DNA from: Bugulina stolonifera
Lineage: Eukaryota > Bryozoa > Gymnolaemata > Cheilostomatida > Bugulidae
DNA length: 64,000 bases
Direction: 5' to 3'
Assembly: GCA_935421135.1 (NCBI GenBank)
Contig: OW285188.1
Location: 24,839,233 to 24,903,232, forward strand
Part shown: in pieces, positions 38,101 to 53,257 of the stretch
Position numbering within the stretch: position 1 is the first letter of the stretch
How the letters are laid out: every line of letters starts with the position of its first letter
The notes under the pieces: generated by a model
What the model saw: only the letters and a program-made list of their open reading frames with translations
Told to the model about the DNA's origin: nothing
Database searches by the model: none
Translations under genes and position numbers: made by a program

Positions 38101-41100
38101 TTTAGTATTTAAAATCAATCGTCAAGTATTCTATATAAAATACAAGAGTCAGTATAGTACAGCAGTGGCAGAGGTAATTGGCCTAGCTTGAGTTACACAG
38201 TATTTGTTGAAATTTTGCCTAGGAGTTGTCTTCTCCACTATATTCGAGTGCATACAGCATCATGCGGAAAACATAATCATGAAACCTAAGGCTACTGTAA
38301 CTACCATCCAGTAAGCAAATGAAAAAGTGAATGGGAAATATGCCTACGTATTGGATACTGTAAAGCAGAGAAACACCATTTCATTCGCATTACATGTAGG
38401 TGTAATATACATGCCTATCTACTTTACATGCCTGGATGTACAATGTACATACATCATAATAATACACACACTTACATGTATACTTATATATACAACATAC
38501 ACATGTATATACTTACTATTATTATGGTTGGAGGAGGGCTTAGCTATGGAATACATATAAATTTTGCATACATGTATATATACACTGTGTACAGTATGTT
38601 ATGACAGATATGCAATACTGTAACTTGTTATTATTCACGATTATCATGTTGGTAGACCAGCATAGATTAGATATAATAATTATGCCACATATAACATAAT
38701 ATACGTAAACATGTAGCATAGGCCTACATTATGCAGTTGCAAGCAATATCCTCGTACAAAACAAGACAAGAGCTTGATTTAAATATAATTAGTAAAATAG
38801 CTAGTTGTAGGAATAATTCATTAGTTTAACCATCTGATCAATAACAATAAACTACATGTAGCACTATAAACTCCATTCATACATGTACTACAGTAATAGA
38901 ACAGTTCCTCATTTCATGAACTCAACCAATTTTCGAAAGAAAACATTTTCCAAGCCTTTCTGAGTTTACATTCTGTTACCTTTGAAAGGCTTGGAACCCA
39001 GGTTACTATTAGAAGGGCTTGGAACCGAGGGCTACTATTAGGAGGTATTTGAGGACTGGGATGTAGGCAAGGCCAACATTACTATGGCAAATAAAGTAAG
39101 CATCCATTATACTATAATCTTACACAATGGACCATATTGATTAGAAGTTCATTACGTTATAATATCAGCAAATTGACATTTATACTAAACACAGCATAAC
39201 ACACAACTGAGTGCTGACCAGTTCTGATACTCTACAGCTCTAGTTACGTAATATATTAGATGAGAAGCTATCAACATGATTGTGTAGAATAGTAGATCAT
39301 ATCTCATGACAGAGATGTATACATTACTATCTTATAGTACTTTCTTTCCTCAGTAAGTCGTATACTGGAATTGGAGAACAGAATAGATGATGTATTTATC
39401 ACTGTTTATTGCTGTGAGTGTTTATACAGAGGGTAGCTGTACATATTATAATATACACTAGTACAAGTGTGTAATGTGTAGGGTGAGCTGACCTACCTGT
39501 AAAAACTGACCACTGGAATACACTAGCCTCAGTAACTAGTATAATAGTATCCTCATTAGCCCACTTCCAGAAGGTGACGTCCCGCAGCATATCCATCTCA
39601 TTCAGCAAGTTCTTGGTCTCAAAGTTATATACTTGGAACACGCTATGTGCTGAAAGTACACTCAAAATATATAATCACGTAGAACTATCACGTAGATGCA
39701 GTGAAAATATGATAATACATAAGTAAGATATAAAACTACATATATCTGTTTATAAACTACATAGTACATGGATATTATGCAATTCAAAGAACAAACTCTT
39801 TCCATTATTTTAACTATTTCAACATTGTATGTCAATTGTTTCCAGATGTTTTATGGGCTACAATGATGATTGTCATACACAGTGTAGTGTCAGCAAGAAT
39901 AGGATAGTATTATTTCATATCTTATGATATAAACATGCTATGGCTACCCGAAACATAATATCTTAATAATAAGTGACACTTGAATATAGTCGCTGCAGGT
40001 TACACCATAGGGTCACTGCAGGTTACACTATAGGGTCACTGCAGGTTACAGCTTAATATTTACCTTTCAGGGCTATGATTGGTTTAGTAGGGTGAATTTT
40101 AGCAGACTCTGCCACAGTTTTGCTCCTGGATACAACTTTGCCATTAGAGTTGATTATTGTAACCTACAAATAAGAGTAATATAGGCTAGACGCTAGGGTA
40201 AGGGTAGTATAGGGTAGGCGCTAGGGTAAGGGTAGTATAGGTTAGGCGCTAGGGTAAGGGTAGTATAGGGTAGACGCTAGGGTAAGGGTAGTATAGGTTA
40301 GGCACTAGGGTAAGGGTAGTATAGGGTAGGTGCTAGGGTAAGGGTAGTATAGGGTAGGTGCTAGGGTAAGGGTAGTATAGGGTAGGTGCTAGGGTAAGGG
40401 TAGTATAGGCTATAGGTTAGGCGCTAGGGTAAGGGTAGTATAGGGTAGGTGCTAGGGTAAGGGTAGTATAGGGTAGGTGCTAGGGTAAGGGTAGTATAGG
40501 CTATAGGTTAGGCGCTAGGGTAAGGGTAGTACAGGCTAGGTGCTAGGGTAAGGGTAGTATAGGCTAGGCGCTAGGGTAAGGGTAGTATAGGGTAGGTGCT
40601 AGGGTAAGGGTAGTATAGGCTAGGCACTAGGGTAAGGGTAGTATAGGCTAGGTGCTAGGGTAAGGGTAGTATAGGGTAGGCGCTAGGGTAAGGATAGTAT
40701 AGGCTAGGGTAAAGATGCACATAGTCGACAGCTATATGTAGTTAATAACCACATAAGCTATTACACTAATACCAAAAGTCATCCTGATGAATAATAAGTA
40801 TTTACAAACAGAAAAGTATGAGGATGAGGTTTGTCTCTTCAACCAGTTGTGTATACTTTCCCTACTAAGCCTAAATAATGCAGCCAAGAAATCCTACAAG
40901 AAACAATAGATATGATTTCTAGTTACTGTAGATGATACTTATTTAGTTACATGTAGGTATGAATGTCAGAACTTACTTTAGTAGCTGGAGAATTGTGTTT
41001 GCTGCAGCTAGAGTGCATAGATTCCACAGATTCACTCTTCTCATCATGATGAATGACGCATGTTAATCCACTGTTAGCAGTGCTGACCCTAGGCCATGTT

Positions 41101-41377
41101 GACTGACTTGGCTGTATTCCACATGAAGTCAACTGGGAACAATACAAATTGCAATGATTAGGCCCTACATCAGATGGATGAGAAATAGAGAATAGAAAAT
41201 GAGCATGGACATTAGGCTATAGAGTGGAGCATTTTGATTGAATTCAGCTACAAAATCAATTATCATTGTTGGGTGCAAAAGATTATCCCATCGCAACATA
41301 ATCAAATTCAAACTGCACTGGATTATGAAATTCACCTTAAAAGCTTCATGGATGTTGAAAATGTTCCCTTTGCTCAT
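35124..41377 (-). CDS. clathrin terminal-domain-only paralog (stand-alone clathrin beta-propeller)
   Basis: Nine minus-strand exons join without frameshift or stop: 41377-41336, 41132-40977, 40163-40064, 39649-39497, 37844-37720, 36401-36228, 35994-35827, 35551-35381 and 35255-35124, giving 406 residues. Every exon aligns with the clathrin heavy chain N-terminal region: exon 1 (MSKGNIFNIHEAFK) matches MSQMLPIRFQEHLQ, exon 3 ends KPIIALK against SKVIALK, exon 4 has VTFWKWANEDTIILVTEASV, exon 8 has VLYIITKFGTLYVAELES against [18 protein letters not shown], and exon 9 (LNRPDLASRLQNSRGMENVD) matches the start of the linker before TAG. It therefore has the seven-bladed propeller fold but no leg, light-chain site or trimerization domain. 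Divergence from the neighbour is high, yet the fold core, splice sites and frame are kept, which argues for selection rather than decay. Function is unknown; adaptor binding without coat assembly is the simplest hypothesis. Confidence 0.88.
36580..36629. repeat. small palindromic element, copy 2 of 3
   Basis: Arms GAAGTTGTCCTATCCC (36580-36595) and GGGAGAGGACAACTTC (36614-36629) are reverse complements with one mismatch around an 18-nt loop. It lies in an intron of the clathrin propeller-only gene and is the cleanest of three related copies. Confidence 0.75.
40181..40711. repeat. 28-bp G-rich minisatellite in the clathrin propeller-only gene
   Basis: About 19 head-to-tail copies of a unit like GCGCTAGGGTAAGGGTAGTA plus TAGGGTAG occupy most of the intron between exons 2 and 3. 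The plus strand (template strand of the host gene) carries regularly spaced GGG runs. Units vary at a few positions (GGCGCT/GGTGCT/GGCACT). Each unit contains TAGGGTAAGGG, similar to but not the same as the animal telomere repeat TTAGGG. Confidence 0.95.
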
Positions 41378-42752
41378 TCTTCAAACCATAGCGACAATAG
41401 AGACTTTGACCTGTCAGGAGTCTACAACTAAAATACCTCAAATCATTGGAATACGACTAGGCCTGCAGTGAACTTAAACAAACTATTAGTGGAATGATAT
41501 TATACCAAAAACTGAAGGTCTCAACTTTCCTCCTATTAGAGGTCTCGAGGCTTGACAGACAGTGTATTAATCATAGAGACTATAATAAAATATATTATTG
41601 ATAATATAATAATAATTAAAGCGCATTGTATTTTACTAAGTACTATAACTATTTAACTATATTATTAATATTTATATTAATATGATATATATATCAATAT
41701 GCAATTAGATTATGTTTAAACCACAATTAAAACCATATAGTTTACAAATATTTTAATTATACTGAATATAAACTAGTTAAATTATCATGGAAATCTATGC
41801 ATAATTATTATATTTCTCATGTCATCTATCTTACGAAAATAAAATAAAATTAAAACTAACATAAAACATTAAAAATTTTCTAGATTAAGATTAACATTAT
41901 TCGATTATCAAATCATTATGAGTACATTAAATAAAATAAAATTAAACATTAGATTTAAAATTAATTTTAATAATCAATGAAAATTTTGGACTGATTTCTA
42001 AAATTTAAAATAAAATCAAAATGGGCATAACAAACATCTGAAACATGCATAATTTTGGGGCTACAGCTATAGTCTAGTGATTATATATTTGAACTTCTTA
42101 GGAAGAAATGGGCTTTGTCATGGAATTAAAATTTATGACATGTGTTTGTTTTGAAAAGACAGTTTGGTAAGTTTGTAGTACCCAAATAATTTATAATAAA
42201 ATTTAATTAAATTTAAAATTAATTAATATAAATATTAAGGTTTGATTAATGTCATGCTGATGAACTTGATTCATTCATGCTCCAGCTGAACTGAGGTGTC
42301 ACATATAATAACTCTTCACACTCTCTCAAACTTCCGACAGACCATGCATAGTTTAATTGAACAGCTGAGAATTGACTATTGACTAGACACATTGGATTCT
42401 TGACCAGTCAGTTGAAGTTGAAGTTGAAGTTGAACTTTCATTACTAATTAAATGTAACCTGCGGTAAGATTACAACTCTACTGCAGATAACCACTGTTAG
42501 TCTATGTAATAAGGACAACACACACAGAATTGTCTATTATTATTCATTGATTCTTTACCGCTGCGTAGCCTGTATTATAACAACAATAAAATTTTGCTGA
42601 AGATCTTTAAGAAAAAAGATCATTTTACGGGGCGTATAGCTAAAAATAGTGGTGGTTCGCGAAAGAACAGAAAGCATATTTGATTGAAAAGAACAAATCA
42701 AACATAATTTCTTCCTTCAGTATTTTTACACATTTCCATTGCTTTACCAAAT
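41378..42752. promoter_or_regulatory. divergent intergenic region between the clathrin propeller gene and PSMD11
   Basis: The start codons at 41377 (minus) and 42753 (plus) diverge across 1.37 kb. The interval 41,570-42,240 is nearly pure A/T with homopolymer-like stretches. A short GTTGAA repeat lies at about 42413-42435. No exon was found. A shared regulatory region is inferred from the arrangement only. Confidence 0.55.
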
Positions 42753-47009
<4,257 letters not shown>

Positions 47010-47030
47010 ACTTACTACTGTTATAACAGT

Positions 47031-47036
47031 AATAAA
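47031..47036 (+). terminator. polyadenylation signal of PSMD11
   Basis: AATAAA lies 21 bp after the stop codon, giving a very short 3' untranslated region. Confidence 0.6.
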
Positions 47037-47057
47037 ATGTGTAGTAATGGTTTACAG

Positions 47058-47063
47058 TTTATT
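47058..47063 (-). terminator. polyadenylation signal of NGDN
   Basis: AATAAA on the minus strand lies about 235 bp past the NGDN stop and close to the PSMD11 signal on the other strand. Confidence 0.45.
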
Positions 47064-47296
47064 GTGTAGATAAAACCTTTACATCATTATATATAATTAT
47101 TATGTAAAATAAAACTTAATGGTCTATGGCAAACCTGTTTCCTTGCACATTGATAACACTAATGACTGCATGTGAACTAGTTATTCAGCCCAATTTACTA
47201 TTGCATCCTGAAGTTAGGAAGAATCACATGTGAATGTAATTTAATGTAGAGTATTCCTTACAGTGTGGTAAATCACTACCTCTGCACATGTAACTG

Positions 47297-50200
47297 TTAC
47301 ATTCTTATTTTCTTCTTCTTGCGACCAGATTTAGGTTTAGATTTTGACTTTCTTTTTTTACCAGTAGAACCTGAGCCGATCCCTGTTAGAGCTGATATAT
47401 CTCCAAACTTGGTAATCTGGTCTAGTGTTCCCACCGTCTGAAGTTGGCTCTGTCTTCTCTACAATATCATATACATGTACACATACTGCACGACATTACA
47501 TACATGTACAGGTGTATTAATAGGTATAAGGTATATAAGCCAATTTAGATGATGCTAATCAAACTATCAACTATATGACATGTAGCATATAATATTTGGA
47601 CAAGATTTATAACTACATGTACATTATACAGTAGGTCTACATATTGCAAGTCCTACGTATATTCAGTACATAAATAATGTATATATATTTATACATTGTA
47701 CACGTGTATAACAAATACCTTGTCCTGTTTAGTAAGAGCCACACGTTTGAAGTTGTCCTCCTCGTACTCTATCCTGTGTTTGTCGTCTTTAGACTGTTTA
47801 AATCTGTGTTGATTCATATCATCTCTCACTTCCTCAGGAGCCTCTGAATACTCAGCTCTCAATTCCCTCATCATAGCAGTGCTTAGAGCTCTTCTCTTAG
47901 CCTTGGCTACCATCTTTTCTTCCCTCTCCTTTCTGTTTAGTTCTTCCTCTACCAAAGTATACAGATCATGCAATACAGAAACAACATTAGCTGGCAAGAC
48001 CAAAAATAATTCCATGTAAAACAATCAAAGTGTAAGTTTCTACTTGGGAAATTAGAGGGATAGCAGTGCTCATATTGCATTACAGTACTGACTGCGAGTA
48101 TAAAGTATAAGACCAACATACCGTAATGAGCAGCTGACATCATGGGTGGTTTGTAAACACCGGTGGGGTCTTTGGCAGCTGTCTTGCCCTCTGCACTTCC
48201 ATCACTGTCCGATTCATCACCTGGCTGGTCATTTATCTTACTCACCATATTGCCAGGGTTAGGTTTAAGGTGTAGAGGATCGTCACTGCCTGTCAAATAT
48301 GCACTACATGTAGGCTTCATGTAATGTGTAAGATAGATAGTGTCAAGATGCTATTCATTAATATGTGGCTGATTGAAAAATTTTCATTTGCTTTTCCTCC
48401 CAACAATATGAACTAACATTACATAAACATCAAACAGTCCTGGGTTCAGTTCTTGGTGAATTGGAATGGTACCAGACTACTCGCATTCAGCAGTGGTCTA
48501 TTTACCTGCCTTACCACAAGCTTTATCCACCTAGCTACTACCATACTAGTTCATATTAACTCAGTGGGCTACATATGGATATACACTGTACATGTATTTA
48601 TATTTATGGACATCCAATCATGTGTCAGGGTATTACATACTTAGACCACCAGATGCCGCTATCTTTATTAGTTTCTCCATCTGATACTTGAGTTTATGTT
48701 CTATAGGTCTACACTTTTCTATATACTAAAATGACAACAATTACTTATAAATATGAGTACTTCATCCATACAAGAGTAATATTTCATGGCTTGAACTATA
48801 AGCCCTGGATCATCCAACCATTCACAAACTAATGAAAAGTTTCCTCTATTTCTTTGCTTTTTTCCTCTTAGGACTTAGGACAACACAGCAAATTAACTAA
48901 TATTTATACAAAACTGTAATCGAACACTGAAAATATAGGATGAGAACTTTTCACTGTGCCGACGTGAGTTTAGCGTGGAATGAATAATCAAAATGGGCAA
49001 GTTTAAATACATCAGCCCGAGCTGATTTTAGGTAGAGAATTAGCTACAGTTTGGCTAAAAAATATTATTTCACTGACAAGAGTTAAGAAAAGCGTGTCAA
49101 CCTGGAGAGAAGGCAGAATGCGCATCCATGCACTCAATATTTATAAGATTATTGATAGAATCTCTATATCTTTGGAGGCTGCAATCGTAGACTATGCTCC
49201 CAGACTGTGACCATAGACAACACTCCTAATCTTCTCTTACATACAACCTAAAATCTACAGCCCCATAATAAGCCACAGTTATATATGTTAGGATTGATGT
49301 TGAAAAGGCTACTTAGCATACTTACTGTTCTCATCTGTATAAGCCTATCGACCGGTGAAATGCCTTCTATGGATTCCCCAGCCACCTTCCTGGAGACAAC
49401 ATTGCCAACATCCAGATTGTACTGTCCCAACAACTCATTCTTTATATCAAGAAATGATATCCCCTACAATTCCATGGCACATTATGCAGTTACGCAGCAG
49501 CAAAGCTGCTACTATACCAAGTTCACAAAATGTGAAACTCCTAATGTCTGCTCAGCTTTGTAAAATCTAGTACAAATGCTTCTGCTTATCTAGGTACCAT
49601 TCCTATTATCTTATAAGTAACTAGGCCTACATTTCAATTAAGTGCAAACGGTAGAAGTCTAAACTTACATGTTTGGTGCACAACTCTCCTGTTGTAATCT
49701 GTGATTTAATGTTCTGTACTTTTTCGATAAGACTATCTGCCGTCTCTTTTATCTTGGAGAACAGCTCCCTGCTACTTTGGATATCACATGCTGTTAACTA
49801 TTTAATCAAATGAGTATAGAGATCTTCAGGTAGTTAACACATACATCTAGTTTCTAGTCGTGTTTGGCTGAACATTACACACCCACCTTCCTTCCTTACT
49901 ATTCCATTAATATTTTATTAATCTACTATTAATTATGAATACTAGAGACCATCTAGTAACTGGTAGAAGAGGTAGGCCTCTTAAAAATTAGTTGGTCAGT
50001 GTCAGTCTAGCGAGTCTCAAAACCTAATTGAGGGAGAATACTAAAATAGAGACCTTCTATTCTGCTTCTAAATCCCCTTTTTCGAGTTCCCGATGCCGGG
50101 TAATCAGAAAACAGTGCAGACAGATTTTTAGTTCTAGAGCATTCAGCATAAAGAGTTACACGAATTAAGGAGAACTTAAACATGTAAATCATTAGACGTT

Positions 50201-50392
50201 ATAGTTATATGGTTTAATAATTCGTAGAGTGCAGAGATTAACTGACGAGTATTGGCTACACGTGTCATGGAACGGATATTTTTTGGAAAGACTGGCACCT
50301 CTTTTCTAGTGACTAAGTTTAAGTGAAGTTTTATGCTTTTTTTTAGATCTCAATCCCAACCAACGTAATTTTGTTAAACTTACCTGACTCAT
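47297..50392 (-). CDS. NGDN: neuroguidin (SAS10/UTP3/C1D family)
   Basis: Seven minus-strand exons: 50392-50384 (MSQ only), 49797-49669, 49463-49326, 48725-48641, 48289-48122, 47948-47719 and 47458-47297. The frame is continuous; the product is about 310 residues. The N-terminal SAS10/C1D domain includes GISFLDIKNELLGQYNLDVG and KLKYQMEKLIKIA. The middle is acidic (GDESDSDGSAEG) followed by VYKPPMMSAAHYG. The C-terminal half has AKRRALSTAMMRELRAEYSE, HRIEYEEDNFKRVALTK, ITKFGDISALTG and a Lys/Arg-rich tail (GRKKKKIRM), all landmarks of neuroguidin/Lcp5. Family members act in small-subunit processome assembly, and vertebrate neuroguidin also binds eIF4E as a translational repressor. The 9-bp first exon is a short call that rests on a good GTAAGT donor and matching phase. 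Divergent from EMC4. Confidence 0.93.
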
Positions 50393-50779
50393 TATATAAT
50401 GTGGTATTTCGTGATAAAATACCCTGGATATTGGATTAAATTATTATATTGTATATTTCACAGGTCTAAAACTGACTGGATAGTGTCAATGTGTTTTTCA
50501 CATGTTCCAGGTTGCTTTACTTGTTAACCGAATACCAGAAGCATAACCTAGACAATAGCTACTCATGTGTCATTGAGAATACTTTACCTGCAACCATTTA
50601 TTCTAAACTAATTTTTATAAGTTGCCCTAGAATCCTACTGGTACATTGACCATATTACACGTGTGATCGCTATTCCCACTCGACAGACACTTCTTAAACC
50701 TTGTGGATACCCGCTAGAGAATTATTCAGGTGGAGATAATAGTGTAGAAAAAGCATAGAGGTATGAGAAAAAGTCTAAA
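50393..50779. promoter_or_regulatory. bidirectional promoter region NGDN/EMC4
   Basis: Only 387 bp separate the divergent start codons, so both promoters must lie within this interval or overlap the first exons. No TATA box positioned for either gene is obvious. Confidence 0.6.
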
Positions 50780-53257
50780 ATGGCTACCAGTGAAAGAAGA
50801 GATCGAAAGCAGCATAAAAGATGGTTCCTGGAGATGAGCAGTGGTTCAGGGTGAGAAAAATAGATTTTTCGAACATATTTCAATGACAATTGGAAGTGAT
50901 TCAATAATGATCTTTCACACCCATCTATTTATAGCTTATAATCAATCAAGAGAAAAAGAAGATCAAATTGAAATTTACCTTTTCGCAAAGTCTTTAAAAG
51001 TCAAAGTGAAAGCACAATTCATAATAATGATGACTTTGAATAATATAATGAGCTTGACTATAAATTGGTTCTTGTATTTAATATTAGGTACAGCATTGAC
51101 AATTGATGGTGAATAGTGTTACTGATTGGATTCTCATTCGATTCTCTATAAAAAAAAAATAATAAATTTTAATAATAAATAAATAAATAAAAATCTAACC
51201 TTAATTAGTCTATTACAACAATGGTATGATTAGGAGGATTTGGTTTTCACTTTTATTGTTGCTCTAGAATAATAATGATTTGTTGTAAAAATAATTACAA
51301 TTCAGATTGGCTTATTAGTTATTTATTAATTATGTTCTGTTGTGCCCTATTTCCAGTTTTATCATCATTTTAAATTTAATGGGATGATTTTATATTTATT
51401 AGATTAGGTGAACTCTAACTGGTCTATAGTTTTTAAAAAAGTGAGTAGCTTTACTAGGCCGGACTTATTGTATTACTTACTATTAGGCTACAGATAGCCT
51501 TAATAGAGCTCTAAACTTGGGCATATAGTTTCTATTTTTAATCCCTGGCATACATGACTGCATTATATGGCTATTTCTACTTGTCTAACTCATCTATATG
51601 TAGGTCTTCATCGCTAGTGAAGTTTCAAGAATTACCTGCACCGCACAGTTATGTTAAACATGGTGGTGGTGAGGTGTCAGAGCGAGATCAGAAAGTTGAT
51701 AAAGACTTAGTTGTAAAGGTAAGCAGACAGTGTGATTACATGATCGCTACGTGTATTTGCAAAGGAAGTTGCAATTTTCTCAAATAGTGATCTTTCTTCA
51801 TGCTTCCTGCTAAGACTATCATTGCACCATATTTTAACTTTACATAACTATGTTCACTGTCTAGACTGTGTACATTGTAGAGGTCATGGGACATAGCCAT
51901 AGCTCCCTTGAAGCAGGTTCCAATGAATGCGTTTATGATGTGGATGGCAGGCAGCTCCATATCTATGTTCCCTATAATGATGGTAGGCATGATGGCCTTT
52001 AGACCAATACAAGCCTTTCTCTCTCTGTCTCAAAGTAAGCACACATCTACATTTTCCTTAGTAGAATACCAATGTGTGTATGTGAATCTTAATTTCTTTC
52101 TTTCTAATGTGTCAGTTATCTATTTACACTTACAGCTTGCTGAACACACATTCATTATATTACCACAATCGTTTGTATTGTCAAAAGTTCTTTCAAATGA
52201 AATGATTTTAATTGAAGTTTCGTCTCACTTTATGCGTTTGTTAAACGATGATGTAGTGTACTTGTTCTGCAGTAGGCAATTGAATGTACAAGTATGTTTG
52301 TATTACCCATACATCATTTTCCTCCTATCAACTCTAAGGCTTACACTGTTGTACTGTATAATGTGTTTGTATTATGTAGCATTTAAGATGATAGAAGGAG
52401 AGCAGGCACCTCTACAGAAGTTAGCATATATAGGTGGTAATCTAGTGGCTATGGCTATGGCAGTATATAAATGTAACACTATGGGGTTACTACCCACACA
52501 CGCCTCTGATTGGTTGGCCTTTGCTGACCCACCCCAGGTATGAATTGTTACACTATAACCTACATATTATTGTGTGTCGTTTATTGGCTTCTCTATTAGT
52601 ATGTGCTCCCTAGTGTAGGCATAGGCTACCCTAATGCTATCCTACCCTAAATGCTATCCTACCCTAAATGCAGAAATCATTTATGTTGATTGGGTTTTCC
52701 TTGTTGTATGTAGTTATCAACAAACTATGAAGCTCAGATGAGAAGGGTGAACAACTCCAAAGTAGAATCAATTTCAGTAATATTTTCCGATAACTTGCAG
52801 TCACTTGAATTGTATAACAGTGTCAAGAAATTTCTGCATATGGCAAAATTTTTAAGTTTCCTATAAAAGTGGTGACACTCCCAAGTCGATTGCTCTAACT
52901 GCTAATCAAGAAACTGCATTTACATGATTGTACAATGCATTTACATGATTGTACAATGCATTTACATGATTGTACAATGCATTTACATGATTGTACAATG
53001 CATTTACATGATTGTACAATGCATTTACATGATTGTACAATGCATTTACATGATTGTACAATGCATTTACATGATTGTACAATGCATTTACATGATTGTA
53101 CAATGCATTTACATGATTGTACAATGCATTTACATGATTGTACAATGCATTTACATGATTGTACAATGCTTTCTTAGAAAGTGCAGAGATTTCCAGCTGA
53201 TTTTATTTGTTGTTGTAGAGGATGGAGTATGTAGCTGGAGGGTTTTCCTTGCAATGA
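50780..53257 (+). CDS. EMC4: ER membrane protein complex subunit 4
   Basis: Five exons, 50780-50850, 51604-51718, 51881-52034, 52380-52537 and 53219-53257, give 178 residues in one frame, close to the usual EMC4 size. Hallmarks are RSWDIAIAPLKQVPMNAFMM, GSSISMFPIMMVGMMAFRPI (membrane segment), KLAYIGGNLVAMAMAVYKC (membrane segment), MGLLPTHASDWLAFADPPQ and the C-terminus RMEYVAGGFSLQ. EMC4 is a subunit of the EMC insertase, which inserts tail-anchored and multipass proteins into the ER membrane; the cytosolic N-terminus helps capture clients. The intron between exons 3 and 4 (345 bp) has no in-frame stop. The last intron is largely made of a 21-bp minisatellite ending about 50 bp before the acceptor. 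AATAAA follows at 53604. Confidence 0.97.
52916..53168. repeat. 21-bp minisatellite in the last EMC4 intron
   Basis: Twelve almost identical tandem copies of GCATTTACATGATTGTACAA plus T. Homogeneity is very high, suggesting recent expansion or ongoing homogenization. The array ends about 50 bp upstream of the final exon. The 21-bp unit gives long artefactual open frames on both strands (repeated NHVNALY or MHLHDCT), which are not genes. Confidence 0.97.

Larger units (their letters stand above)
47010..47296. other. convergent 3' region of PSMD11 and NGDN
   Basis: The stop codons are 287 bp apart. PSMD11 has AATAAA at 47031-47036 and NGDN has a minus-strand AATAAA at 47063-47058. Cleavage 10-30 bp past each signal would make the two transcripts overlap by a few tens of bases. 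Confidence 0.55.

Noticed and set aside
40181..40711. CRISPR-like appearance of regularly spaced repeats
   Set aside because: Units are contiguous with no unique spacers and the DNA is eukaryotic nuclear sequence; it is a minisatellite. The same applies to the other arrays.
48434..48545. tRNA-like or SINE-like segment (TAGCTAGGTGGATAAAGC on the minus strand, resembling an A box)
   Set aside because: No properly oriented B box (GGTTCGANTCC) at the expected distance and no cloverleaf could be formed.
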